DNA of 64,000 bases, taken from contig NZ_JABAEF010000026.1 in assembly GCF_023701945.1 (NCBI RefSeq), forward strand, positions 1 through 64,000. Reading direction: 5' to 3'. The DNA comes from Rhizobium sp. CG5 (lineage in GTDB: Bacteria; Pseudomonadota; Alphaproteobacteria; Rhizobiales; Rhizobiaceae). This document shows, in pieces, positions 16,825 through 25,738 of the stretch; position 1 is the first letter of the stretch; each line of letters begins with the position of its first letter. The notes below the pieces were generated by a model. The model worked only from the letters and a program-made list of their open reading frames with translations, was not told the DNA's origin and searched no databases. A program made the position numbers and the translations under genes.

Positions 16825-18044
16825 GGCGCTGTCTGTCTATTCGGTTTGAGCTCCATGACGGGTACGGAATATTCGAGCAGCGAGCTGTAGGGCGTGAAAC
16901 CGCATCTCAGCCAGAAAACTCGCCCCCCCGGATTGTTCTCGATGACCTCGAGCACGACGCGGTCTTCCGGATGGAACCGACTTTCGGCCAGCGCGCCGAA
17001 GGCGATCTGGCCCATTCCGTCTTGGCGATAGTGGCGCACGATATAGAACTGCCTGAGAAACACGCGCTGGTTTCCGGGATTGGTGGGATCGGCCTCACGC
17101 CGATGGGTCGCATAGCCTACGACCTCGTCGTCCAGCAGGAAAAGATCGACGCTCCACCCTTCCTGATCGACGAAGCGATGAAATCGCTCCTCCATCTCCG
17201 CGACGGTCATCGGGTTGCGATGGCCTTCGTCATCTGCAAGTTCTCGGTTCATCCGGGCCAGAAGCTGGAAGTCGCCAGGCTGATGGGGACGCAGCGTGAC
17301 CTTGCCGGCGAACCGAAGCGGCTTAGCAGCTTCGCCTGCGCGCGATGGGTTTCCGCTTCCGGTGCTGTCGCCATGCGGGCCGAGATATTGCAGCACCCGG
17401 TCGCGCTCGGTCAGAATATGGCCGCGAAGCGCGCTGATTAGCCGGTCCGCGCTGCGTTCGCGCAAAGCGCCGTAGATCACCGCATGATCGGCCGCCGCAT
17501 TGCGCAACTGCTCGGAATCCGGGTTCATCATCAGGTGAACGAGGCGAAGCTCGGTTGCCAGTTTACTGAAGGTCTCGGCGATGCGGAAATTATGGCCGGC
17601 CCTGCAAAGCGCCAGATGGAACTCGACATCCGCCTCGATCATCAGGCCGCGCGCGTTGGAAAGCGCCGCCGTCTCCGTATTTCTCAGCGCCTCCTCGATC
17701 GCACGCAAATCGTCGGGTGCGGCGATGCGGACGGCGTCATTGGCCGCGGTGCATTCCAGGATCTCGCGCAGGGCATAGATCTCCGCCACCTCGCGTTGGT
17801 TGAGCTTGCGGACATAGGAACCCCGATAGGCGAATGCCTCTAGTAGGCCCGCCTCCTGCAGCTGCTTGGAGGCCTCGCGCACTGGCCCACGACTGACATT
17901 GAGCCGTTCTGCGATCTCGACCTCGTTCAGCTTGTCGCCGGGACGAAGTTCTCCGCTCAATATGATGTTGGTGATCTCCTCGACTACTATTTGCGCCAAG
18001 GGCTTACGGACTGTCTGGACAATTTTGGGGACTGTGGATGGCAT
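16821..18044 (-). CDS. GntR (FadR/FCD) regulator fused to a GNAT acetyltransferase domain
   Basis: 407 residues in two parts. Residues 1-230 are a FadR-type GntR regulator: winged helix-turn-helix (EIAERLNVSRGPVREASKQL) and an FCD ligand domain with metal-site His residues (VEFHLALCRAGH; AADHAVIYGAL). After a Ser/Gly-rich linker (about 228-245), residues 247-395 are a GNAT domain containing DDEGHRNPMT, FLRQFYIV, GMGQIAFGAL and NNPGGRVFW. The GNAT half is about 50% identical by eye to the separate GNAT protein at 21077. It is divergent from the FAD/ALDH/lyase/ABC operon with an operator-like inverted repeat between them. Confidence 0.9.
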   Translation of the reverse strand: MPSTVPKIVQTVRKPLAQIVVEEITNIILSGELRPGDKLNEVEIAERLNVSRGPVREASKQLQEAGLLEAFAYRGSYVRKLNQREVAEIYALREILECTAANDAVRIAAPDDLRAIEEALRNTETAALSNARGLMIEADVEFHLALCRAGHNFRIAETFSKLATELRLVHLMMNPDSEQLRNAAADHAVIYGALRERSADRLISALRGHILTERDRVLQYLGPHGDSTGSGNPSRAGEAAKPLRFAGKVTLRPHQPGDFQLLARMNRELADDEGHRNPMTVAEMEERFHRFVDQEGWSVDLFLLDDEVVGYATHRREADPTNPGNQRVFLRQFYIVRHYRQDGMGQIAFGALAESRFHPEDRVVLEVIENNPGGRVFWLRCGFTPYSSLLEYSVPVMELKPNRQTAP

Positions 18045-18106
18045 TCTGAATCCTCGTTGGCTGATGGCACACTAACATTCCAAAATGCAAAAGTGAAACT
18101 TTTTAT

Positions 18107-18137
18107 TGTTGACAATTTAATGTTTAACGACAACATT
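18107..18137 (+). promoter_or_regulatory. promoter with overlapping inverted repeat, divergent GntR-GNAT / catabolic operon
   Basis: TTGACA (18109-18114) and AACATT (18132-18137) are 17 bp apart, a plausible -35/-10 pair for the plus-strand operon (strong -35, weak -10). They are overlapped by an imperfect inverted repeat with arms TGTTG (18107-18111) and CAACA (18131-18135). The site lies between the GntR-GNAT start (18044) and the FAD oxidoreductase start (18174). A GntR protein binding here would block the -35 and -10, consistent with substrate-relieved repression. Confidence 0.5.
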
Positions 18138-18173
18138 TGGGGCACAGACGCTTCCGTCCGGAGCCACTTGGCC

Positions 18174-19532
18174 ATGCCAACCTACGAAATTACCGCCGAC
18201 CTCCTCTCAATCGCCAACAGGAATCTGTCGTGGCTTTTCACAGAGGATTTCAAGACTGAGCCGCTATGGTGGGATCTCGTGCAACCACAGAGAGTGCAAG
18301 CGACACTGCCGGAGAGCGCCGATCTCGTCATCGTCGGCGCGGGCATCTGCGGATTGAGCGCAGCCATGCGGGCGCTTGACCTGGGGGCGGATACCGTCGT
18401 CTTGGATGCGGGCCCGATTGCTGGTGGGGCGACATCGCGCAGCGGGGCCATGGTTTCCAGCGCCCAGAAACTCCTGATCAGCGGAGCGGCCGGCGACCTC
18501 GACAAGGACATCGTCGCCGACCTGATTGACGAGCACAACCAAGCCCTCGATCATATCAAGCAAACCAAGGCACGCGATGGCGTCGATACCGGTTTCCAAG
18601 CCAGCGGCAGGCTCTTTCTGGCGGCGGCCCCTCGCGACGTGGAGCGGTTTGCCGCGCATGCGCGCATCCTGAGGGAGCGCGGCGGCATGACGGCGCGTGT
18701 TGTAGAAGCACGTGACCTCGGTGGCGAGATCGACACGAGCCACTATCACGGCGGACTTCTGGTGGAGGAATTCGGCGGACTTCACCCTTCATTGTTCGCC
18801 AATTCGCTCGCGGCCAACATCCGCAGGCGCGGTGCGATCCTGCGTTCACATACACGGGTGATTGAAGTGATGCGAGACGGCAACGCCTTCCTCGTCAAGA
18901 GCAGCTCCGGAACAATCCGCGCGCGAAAAGTGCTGTTCGCTACTAATGGCTATACTGATACGGCCATGCCCGCGGTCAGGCGGCGCATCGCGCCCGTAGG
19001 TTCCTTCATGATCGCGACAGAGGAGTTGGGGAGCGACGAGGTCGCCAGATACATGCCGGGCATGCGGATGTACTCCGACACCAAGCGCAATCTCTGGTTT
19101 TTCCGCCCCTCGACCGATGGACGCCGCATCCTGTTCGGTGCGCGACCCGGCATTCTACCGCGCGATCCTCGCAACGCCGCCGTCCACCTGCACGGCTTCA
19201 TGTCCGCCGTCTTCCCCGGTCTCAAAGCCACGCGGATAAGTCATGCGTGGACCGGAACTATAGCCATGACCCGTCTCCATGTTCAACATATCGGTGAGCG
19301 CGACGGCGTTTGGTTCGCGGTGGGATGCAACGGAAGCGGCATTACCATCATGCCCTGGCTCGGGCGCCTCGCGGTCGAGCGGATGCTCGGCCATCGCAAC
19401 GCACCCACAGTGTTCGAGAGAATACCTTTCGGGATGATGCCAAATCTTGCTGGACTTCCTTGGTACGTCCCTTTCGCGGCTGGATATTTCGGCTTTCGCG
19501 ACTGGCTGGACCGCAAACGGGCGGGACTTTGA
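18174..19532 (+). CDS. FAD-dependent amine oxidoreductase (DAO family, PuuB-like)
   Basis: About 452 residues from the ATG at 18174, preceded by GGAG ten bases upstream; the frame is open further upstream, but that stretch covers the promoter. The dinucleotide-binding motif ADLVIVGAGICGLSAAM (about 48-64) and C-terminal FAD-contact segment (VGCNGSGITIMPWLGRL) place it with D-amino-acid-oxidase-type flavoenzymes such as gamma-glutamylputrescine oxidase and iminodiacetate oxidase. Such enzymes oxidise a secondary or primary amine to imine, giving an aldehyde or oxoacid on hydrolysis. The aldehyde dehydrogenase gene 21 bp downstream would take the aldehyde on. Confidence 0.87.
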   Translation: MPTYEITADLLSIANRNLSWLFTEDFKTEPLWWDLVQPQRVQATLPESADLVIVGAGICGLSAAMRALDLGADTVVLDAGPIAGGATSRSGAMVSSAQKLLISGAAGDLDKDIVADLIDEHNQALDHIKQTKARDGVDTGFQASGRLFLAAAPRDVERFAAHARILRERGGMTARVVEARDLGGEIDTSHYHGGLLVEEFGGLHPSLFANSLAANIRRRGAILRSHTRVIEVMRDGNAFLVKSSSGTIRARKVLFATNGYTDTAMPAVRRRIAPVGSFMIATEELGSDEVARYMPGMRMYSDTKRNLWFFRPSTDGRRILFGARPGILPRDPRNAAVHLHGFMSAVFPGLKATRISHAWTGTIAMTRLHVQHIGERDGVWFAVGCNGSGITIMPWLGRLAVERMLGHRNAPTVFERIPFGMMPNLAGLPWYVPFAAGYFGFRDWLDRKRAGL

Positions 19533-19553
19533 ATTGAAACGAGGGTCACGAAC

Positions 19554-21080
19554 TTGACTGCGATAAATACATCTATCTCCGCTGGAGATGTTTCCGAATG
19601 GACATCCAGGGCCGACGCAATACGGCCGGAAGGTCGCGCATTCATTCACGGCAGATATCTTCCGGCGGCCAGCGGCAAGACATTCGATTGCATCAACCCA
19701 GCGACTGGCAAGACAATCGCGCAGGTCGCTTCCTGCGCTACGTCGGATGTCGATGCGGCCGTAAAATCCGCTCGCAAGGCCTTTGATACAGGGACATGGT
19801 CGCAATGCGATCCGTCCGAGCGACGCAAGTCCCTGATCAGACTTGCAGACCTGATCGAAGGCGCGCGGGAAGAACTGGCGCTGCTCGAAACGCTCGATAC
19901 CGGCAAGCTCTTGCGGGATTCGCTGACACTGGACATTCCCGGTTCGGCGGATGTCTTCCGCTTCTTCGGCGAGGCCTGCGACAAGCTGCTTGACGAGGCC
20001 GTGCCGGCCGGATCGGAGGCATTGGCCACGATTACCCGCGAACCAGTGGGCATCGTCGGCGCGGTCGTGCCCTGGAACTTCCCGCTTAAGATGGCAGCCT
20101 GGAAATGCGCGCCCGCGCTTGCCGCGGGCAACAGCGTCATTCTCAAGCCTGCGGAACAGAGCCCGCTCACCGCGATCAGGATCGCCGCGCTCGCCGTGGA
20201 GGCTGGAATTCCCGAGGGCGTGTTCAATGTTCTGCCTGGTTTCGGACCCGAAGTCGGCGCGCCGATCGGCCTGCATTGCGACATCGACTGCGTCGGCTTC
20301 ACGGGCTCGACGGAGATCGGCAAGCGGTTCATGACCTATGCCGGCCGGTCGAACATGAAGCGCATCTGGCTGGAATGCGGTGGCAAGAGCGCCTTCGTGG
20401 TCTTCCCGGACTGCAAGGATCTGAAAGCGGCGGCCCAGGCTGCTGCGGCCGGGATTTTCTTCAATCAGGGCGAAGTCTGCTCGGCGACGTCCCGCCTCTT
20501 CGTCCATGAAGACATCACCAAGGAATTAACCCCTCTCCTGCTCGAGGCTGCCATGGCCTATCAACCTGGAAACCCGCTCGATCAGGCGTCTGGCATGGGC
20601 GCAATGATCAGTGAGGAGCAAACGCAACGGGTGCTCGGCTATATCGAGAAGGGCCGCGGCGAAGCCGATATCCTCATCGGGGGCCATCGGATCTTGCAGG
20701 AGACCGGGGGTAGTTTCATCGCGCCGACCATCTTCAACGGAGTTTCCGCCCAAGCGGTGATCGCTACGGATGAGATCTTCGGCCCCGTGCTCTCCGTCAT
20801 TCCGTTCAAGACCGAGGCCGAGGTCGTGGCGGCCGCCAACTCTTCCATATATGGCCTTGGGGCATCAGTCTGGACGAATGATCTCGACCGCGCCATCCGA
20901 CTGTCGCGTGCCATGCATGTCGGCAGTGTCAGCATCAACACGGTGGACCATGTCGATCTGCGCACGCCCTTTGGCGGCGTCAAGCAATCCGGCAACGGCC
21001 GTGATCTATCGTTACATGCTTTCGACAAGTATTGCGATCTTAAGACAACATGGATCGCCCTACAGGGAGGTCCGGTATGA
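19554..21080 (+). CDS. NAD(P)-dependent aldehyde dehydrogenase (PuuC-like)
   Basis: 508 residues with all ALDH landmarks: PWNFPLKMAAWKCAPAL (cofactor site), FTGSTEIGKR, catalytic Glu274 (LECGGKS) and catalytic Cys309 (NQGEVCSATSR). Closest pattern is gamma-glutamyl-gamma-aminobutyraldehyde dehydrogenase. The start is TTG with GAGGG upstream. Together with the preceding flavoenzyme it forms an amine-to-acid oxidation pair. Its stop overlaps the start of the GNAT gene (ATGA). Confidence 0.92.
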   Translation: MTAINTSISAGDVSEWTSRADAIRPEGRAFIHGRYLPAASGKTFDCINPATGKTIAQVASCATSDVDAAVKSARKAFDTGTWSQCDPSERRKSLIRLADLIEGAREELALLETLDTGKLLRDSLTLDIPGSADVFRFFGEACDKLLDEAVPAGSEALATITREPVGIVGAVVPWNFPLKMAAWKCAPALAAGNSVILKPAEQSPLTAIRIAALAVEAGIPEGVFNVLPGFGPEVGAPIGLHCDIDCVGFTGSTEIGKRFMTYAGRSNMKRIWLECGGKSAFVVFPDCKDLKAAAQAAAAGIFFNQGEVCSATSRLFVHEDITKELTPLLLEAAMAYQPGNPLDQASGMGAMISEEQTQRVLGYIEKGRGEADILIGGHRILQETGGSFIAPTIFNGVSAQAVIATDEIFGPVLSVIPFKTEAEVVAAANSSIYGLGASVWTNDLDRAIRLSRAMHVGSVSINTVDHVDLRTPFGGVKQSGNGRDLSLHAFDKYCDLKTTWIALQGGPV

Positions 21081-21547
21081 GCGCCATTACGCTACGCCGC
21101 GCGTCCGAAGCAGATCTTCTAAGGATCGCCAGCATGAATCGCGAACTCATCCAGGACGAAGGCCATCGTAACCCGATGACCCTGGTTCAGTTGGAGGATC
21201 GCGCCCGCGAATTCCTGTGCAAGGGAGACTGGTATATCGACCTTCTGGAAACGGATGGGAAGGTCGCCGGCTTCGCGACTTGGCGCGAGGAGGACGACAT
21301 CACAGAGCTTTCCGGCAAGCGCATATATCTGCGGCAATTCTACATCGCCCGCGATGTGCGTGGCGGCGGGATGGGCCGACGAGCCTTCGAAGCGTTGATG
21401 TCGCAACGGTTTCCCCCCGATTCCCGTATTCTTCTTGAGGTGCTGCACAGCAATCCGGGAGGCCAGGAATTTTGGGCCAAGATGGATTTCACGCCCTATT
21501 CGCAGCTCGTAGAGCGGCGGTCTCCCGCAACAAAATCAAAATCTTAG
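21077..21547 (+). CDS. GNAT-family N-acetyltransferase
   Basis: 156 residues; the ATG overlaps the stop of the aldehyde dehydrogenase gene. The acetyl-CoA-binding region is visible as IYLRQFYIARDVRGGGMGRRAFEAL (about 77-101), with NPGGQEFW and FTPYSQLVE near the C-terminus. It shares these segments, and the distinctive DEGHRNPMT, with the C-terminal half of the divergent GntR-GNAT fusion, so the two are paralogues within one locus. Substrate may be the pathway substrate or an amine intermediate; acetylation could serve detoxification or signalling (inference). Confidence 0.85.
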   Translation: MSAITLRRASEADLLRIASMNRELIQDEGHRNPMTLVQLEDRAREFLCKGDWYIDLLETDGKVAGFATWREEDDITELSGKRIYLRQFYIARDVRGGGMGRRAFEALMSQRFPPDSRILLEVLHSNPGGQEFWAKMDFTPYSQLVERRSPATKSKS

Positions 21548-21562
21548 CGTAAGGATCGAAAA

Positions 21563-23050
21563 ATGACCCAACCTATCGGTGACGCAACTCGCATCGGGCG
21601 CGCAAGCGGCGCCAAGGCACCTGAATTTCAGGAGCTTTACGATTTCGATGCGGCCGCGCTGACACTGACCAGCGCCGTGTTTCCATATGACAGCCTGATC
21701 CACCGCGCCCATGTGGTGATGCTGGCGACCCAGGAAATCCTGACCAGAGACGAGGCTGGCGCGATCCTCGACGGCCTGAAATCCGTCGACAGTCTCGCCG
21801 CATCGGATGCGTCGCTTCGCACCTATCTTCCTTACGAAGCCGCGCTGAAGCGCGAAATCGGCGCGGTTGCCGGCAAAATGCATATCGGCCGCAGCCGCAA
21901 CGACCTGGCCAATGCCGGTAAGCGCATGTTCCTTCGCGACCAGCTCCTGCGCACACTGACGGCGGTCATCGACCTTCGCGAAGCCGTAGTGAACAAGGCG
22001 GCGGATCATCTCGATACCGTCATGGTGGTCTATACGCAGCGCAAGGAAGCGCAACCGATCACGCTTGGCCATTACCTCATGGCGATTTCGGAGAACCTCG
22101 GCAAGAACGTCGACCGCTACCGCGAGCTGTATCCGCGCATCAACCAGTGCCCGCTCGGAGCTGCCGCGACCGCCGGTACGGGCTGGCCTCTGGATCGTGA
22201 GCTCACCGCCTCTCTCCTCGGATTCCAGGGGTTGGTCGTGAACAGTATTGAAGGCGTCGCAGGCTGGGATCATGTCGCCGAATTCGCGTTTGACAATGCG
22301 ATCTTCCTGGCTGGGCTGAGCCGTCTCGCTTCCGAGATCCAGCTCTGGAGCACGGACGAGTACCAGATGGCCGAGCTGGATTCGTCCTTCGCGGGCACGA
22401 GCAGCATAATGCCGCAGAAGAAAAATCCTGACTCTTTAGAGCGAAGCCGTAAGGCAGCCTTCGCCGCTATGGGACCGCTGGTCAGTATCCTGACCTCGCT
22501 CAACGGCATCGAGTATCAGTACAGCGCTGCCCGCGTGGAACTCGAGCCCCGCTCGATCGATGCGCTGATCGCCGCAACCCACGCCATGACCGGCGTGGTG
22601 CGGACCCTCCACCCCAACAAGGAACAGATGCTGCGCTACGCAGCCGAAAACTACGCGACCATGACGGACCTTACCGACATGCTTGTACGCAGGATCGGCA
22701 TCGACTACCGCGAGGCTCACGAGATCGTCGCACGCGTGGTGATCACCGCGATCGATCGCGGCATCAAGGCCAACCGGATCGACCTCGCACTGGTCCAGGA
22801 AGCGGCGATCGCCCAGATCGGCCACGAGATCAAGGTGACGGCCGAGGATATCACCGATGCGCTCGATCCGGTGAAGAACGTCCATCGGCGTAAAGGCATC
22901 GGCATGCCGGCGCCTGAATCGGTCAAGAACGCCATCGATGATGCCCGCATATCGCTCAAGCGCGACCGCGCCTGGGTCGAGCAAGCACTCGAAGGCATGG
23001 CAAGGGCAGAGCGCGAGCTGGAAGCTTCGTCGCTAAGGATCACCGGCTGA
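21563..23050 (+). CDS. argininosuccinate lyase-like enzyme of the aspartase/fumarase superfamily
   Basis: 495 residues, somewhat longer than typical ArgH (about 460). The superfamily signature SSIMPQKKNP has the catalytic Ser at 281, and KMHIGRSRND matches the conserved TGRSRND segment. The usual THxQxAQP motif reads TQRKEAQP, so the catalytic His is Gln159. Being inside a catabolic operon with an ABC transporter, and altered in the active site, it is unlikely to be the housekeeping ArgH. Elimination of fumarate from an N-substituted aspartate, as in EDDS lyase of the same superfamily, is an attractive but unproven role. TAAGGATCG upstream provides the ribosome site. Confidence 0.85.
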   Translation: MTQPIGDATRIGRASGAKAPEFQELYDFDAAALTLTSAVFPYDSLIHRAHVVMLATQEILTRDEAGAILDGLKSVDSLAASDASLRTYLPYEAALKREIGAVAGKMHIGRSRNDLANAGKRMFLRDQLLRTLTAVIDLREAVVNKAADHLDTVMVVYTQRKEAQPITLGHYLMAISENLGKNVDRYRELYPRINQCPLGAAATAGTGWPLDRELTASLLGFQGLVVNSIEGVAGWDHVAEFAFDNAIFLAGLSRLASEIQLWSTDEYQMAELDSSFAGTSSIMPQKKNPDSLERSRKAAFAAMGPLVSILTSLNGIEYQYSAARVELEPRSIDALIAATHAMTGVVRTLHPNKEQMLRYAAENYATMTDLTDMLVRRIGIDYREAHEIVARVVITAIDRGIKANRIDLALVQEAAIAQIGHEIKVTAEDITDALDPVKNVHRRKGIGMPAPESVKNAIDDARISLKRDRAWVEQALEGMARAERELEASSLRITG

Positions 23051-23067
23051 CCCGCACATTCGAAACG

Positions 23068-23095
23068 GTCGGAGGCCGCATCAACGGCCTCCGAC
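23068..23095 (+). terminator. strong intercistronic hairpin between the lyase and binding-protein genes
   Basis: Perfect 11-bp stem (23068-23078 with 23085-23095) around a 6-nt loop, GC-rich, without a following T-run. In operons encoding ABC importers such hairpins often stabilise or partly attenuate the message so that the binding protein is made in excess. It may also act as a weak terminator. Confidence 0.55.
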
Positions 23096-23158
23096 GGAAA
23101 TGCCGAAATACTCGCCTGAAACCAAAAAACAAAAAGTTGAAAGAGGGGTATAAAAATA

Positions 23159-24763
23159 ATGACCGAAGGCAGAAACAGACATTTCAAACTGATCGCTCGA
23201 ACTCTTGCGATCTGTGCAGTCGTGGCGGCTCCGGCACTTGCCCAGACCAAGGGCGGCGACCTAACGGCCGTCATGCGCGCCGATCCGAAAGGCCTCATTC
23301 CGGCATTCCCACATGGCGGTGACACCCGCATTGTGGCCGCGAAGATCTTCGAGGGGCTCGTCGATTTCACCACCAAGCTCGAACCCGTTCCGGCGCTTGC
23401 CAAGAGCTGGGAGATTTCGAGCGACGGAACTGTTTATACTTTCAGGCTGCAATCCGGCGTAAAATGGCATGACGGCGAGCCGTTCACCTCCGCCGACGTC
23501 GTATTCAGCCTGAAGGAAATGCTGCCGGCGACCAATGCAGCCGCCAAGCAGGCGCTGACGCAAGTCAAATCCATCGAAGCGCCGAACGACGAGACGGTGG
23601 TGATCACGCTCAACCGGCCGGTACCGTTCTTCCTGATTCAGTTCCCCGGCCAGCAGATGCCGATCATGCCCAAGCATATCTACCAGGGCACAGACTATGC
23701 GAACAATCCGGCCAATGCCAAACCGATCGGCACTGGCCCGTTCAAGATGGCGGTCTGGCAACGCGGATCCTTCGTACGCATCGTGCGCAACGAAGATTAC
23801 TGGAACCGGGAGCTTCCCTATCTGAACTCCATCACGTTCCGCATCATGCCGGATGCCGCATCACGCGGCATCGCGCTGGAAACAGGCGACGTGCAGGTAT
23901 CGAGCTCGCTGGAACTGTCGAGCGCCGACATGTCGCGCTTTAAGCGCACCGGCGAACTCGAGATGAACTCCGCGGGCTGGGAGTATTTCGCGGCGCAGTC
24001 CATGCTGCATATCAATATGCGCAGCGCACCTCTCGACGACGTCAACGTCCGCAAGGCGCTCTATCACGCCATCGACCGGAAATTCGTTCTCGATAACGTC
24101 TGGGAAGGCGTCGGAAAAATTTCGACCGGTCCCGTCAGCGCCACCACGAAATACTATACGCCGAAGGTCACCAGCTACGATTTCGACGTCAAGAAGGCCA
24201 ATGCGCTTCTGGATCAAGCGGGTATGAAGACCGGATCGGACGGAATGCGCGTCGGCAAGGACGGCAATCCTGTAAAGATCAAGCTGCTGATCCTTCCCGG
24301 CGAGCCCTATGGTCGCCTGGCCGAATACGTCCGCGAGGCATGGCGCAAGATCGGCGTCCAGACCGATCTTCAAACCTCGGACCTGGCAAACTGGTACGAC
24401 AAAATGGCGAACTGGAACTACGACATTTCTATCGCCGCGCTCGGCCAGTTCGCCGATCCCGGTATCGGCAGCCGCAGCTATTATCATTCGGCCAATATCA
24501 CCAAGGGCGTGATGTTCTCCAACATGGGCGGATATTCCAACCCCGAGGTCGACAAGCTCTATGACGAGGCTGCGACCGAGATGGACCCGGCAAAGCGGGC
24601 AGATCTCTATGCAAAGATCCAGAGCAAGATCGTAGACGACGTACCCGCGATCTGGCTGCTCGACCTGGAGCGGTTCACCATATCGCACAAGAAGGTGCAT
24701 AATCTGGTGATGGATGCCTTCGGTCCGTGGGGCTCCTGGAGCCAGACCTATATCGACAAGTGA
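23159..24763 (+). CDS. ABC transporter substrate-binding protein, dipeptide/oligopeptide type (SBP_bac_5)
   Basis: 534 residues with a signal peptide (LIARTLAICAVVAAPALAQ) and the family-5 solute-binding core: SWEISSDGTVYTFRLQSGVK, WHDGEPFTSADVVFSL and NANALLDQAG-like C-terminal segments. It would deliver substrate to the permeases encoded immediately downstream. The ribosome site GAGGGG lies about ten bases before the ATG. Binding proteins of this class carry peptides, opines, nickel chelates and aminopolycarboxylates, so the family alone does not fix the ligand. Confidence 0.93.
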   Translation: MTEGRNRHFKLIARTLAICAVVAAPALAQTKGGDLTAVMRADPKGLIPAFPHGGDTRIVAAKIFEGLVDFTTKLEPVPALAKSWEISSDGTVYTFRLQSGVKWHDGEPFTSADVVFSLKEMLPATNAAAKQALTQVKSIEAPNDETVVITLNRPVPFFLIQFPGQQMPIMPKHIYQGTDYANNPANAKPIGTGPFKMAVWQRGSFVRIVRNEDYWNRELPYLNSITFRIMPDAASRGIALETGDVQVSSSLELSSADMSRFKRTGELEMNSAGWEYFAAQSMLHINMRSAPLDDVNVRKALYHAIDRKFVLDNVWEGVGKISTGPVSATTKYYTPKVTSYDFDVKKANALLDQAGMKTGSDGMRVGKDGNPVKIKLLILPGEPYGRLAEYVREAWRKIGVQTDLQTSDLANWYDKMANWNYDISIAALGQFADPGIGSRSYYHSANITKGVMFSNMGGYSNPEVDKLYDEAATEMDPAKRADLYAKIQSKIVDDVPAIWLLDLERFTISHKKVHNLVMDAFGPWGSWSQTYIDK

Positions 24764-24769
24764 GGCCAG

Positions 24770-25738
24770 ATGGAAACGCTTGGCTATATCGTAAGGCGCT
24801 TGTTCAAGGCCGCAGTGCTGCTGTTGGGCGTCGTCTCTCTGAACTTCCTGCTCATCAGGGCCATTCCCGGCGATCCCGCAACAGTGATCGCCGGGGAAAG
24901 CGGAATGTCAGACCCGGCCTTTGTGGATGCCATCCGCCGGATCTACGGACTGGACCAGCCTTTGCTGGCCCAGCTCAAGACCTACATCCTCAACACGCTG
25001 TCGCTGGATCTCGGACATTCTTACCGGTTGCAGAGCGACGTGTTGACACTGATCATCGACCGGCTCCCGGCGACGCTTGCGCTGACGGGTTCGGCCTTCG
25101 TGCTGTCGCTGGTTGTCGGCGTCGGCCTCGGCATGCTGGCTGGCGCAAAACCCGACAGCAAGCTCGACATCGGCATACGTTTCTTGACGCTGGCTCTCTA
25201 TTCGATCCCCGTATTCTGGATCGGGCTGATGCTGATCCTGGTCTTTTCTCTGCAGCTCCGATGGCTCCCGGCCTCCGGAACCGGTTTCGAGTACGGCGAG
25301 GTGCCAAGCGTGGGGAAGTTCCTCTCGCATCTCATGCTCCCGGCCGTCACGCTTTCACTGTTCTACATCGCGGTCTACGTCCGGCTGGCGCGTACCTCAA
25401 TTATCGACGTCACCCATCTCGATTTCGTCCGCACGGCCCGATCCAAGGGGCTGACCGGCGGCCAGATCATGCGACGTCACGTCCTGCCGAACTCGATGCT
25501 GCCGATCCTGACTATGGCTTCGCTCCAGGCCGGCAATCTGGTCAGCGGATCCATTGCGGTCGAGACCATTTTCGCATGGCCGGGCATCGGGCGGCTTGGA
25601 TACGAAGCCCTCGTGCAGCGTGATTACAACATGCTTCTCGGCGTCTTCCTGACATCTGCCACGATGGTCCTCCTTCTCAACCTGGTCGCGGACGTGCTCT
25701 ACGCCGTTGTCGACCCTAGAATCGAGTTGGCAAAATGA
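24770..25738 (+). CDS. ABC transporter permease, DppB/OppB type
   Basis: 322 residues, six transmembrane helices. The N-terminal DppB segment (YIVRRLFKAAVLLLGVVSLN) and the EAA loop (FVRTARSKGLTGGQIMRRHV, about 224-243) are clear. It starts 6 bp after the binding-protein stop with GAGG as ribosome site, and its end overlaps the start of the partner permease (ATGA). Confidence 0.94.
   Translation: METLGYIVRRLFKAAVLLLGVVSLNFLLIRAIPGDPATVIAGESGMSDPAFVDAIRRIYGLDQPLLAQLKTYILNTLSLDLGHSYRLQSDVLTLIIDRLPATLALTGSAFVLSLVVGVGLGMLAGAKPDSKLDIGIRFLTLALYSIPVFWIGLMLILVFSLQLRWLPASGTGFEYGEVPSVGKFLSHLMLPAVTLSLFYIAVYVRLARTSIIDVTHLDFVRTARSKGLTGGQIMRRHVLPNSMLPILTMASLQAGNLVSGSIAVETIFAWPGIGRLGYEALVQRDYNMLLGVFLTSATMVLLLNLVADVLYAVVDPRIELAK

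Noticed and set aside
19155..20507. 450-codon minus-strand open frame
   Set aside because: Runs opposite to the well-supported FAD oxidoreductase and aldehyde dehydrogenase genes and has no recognisable motif.
21563..23050. Housekeeping argininosuccinate lyase (argH)
   Set aside because: The active-site His is replaced and the gene sits in an importer/catabolic operon, so the argH symbol was not assigned.
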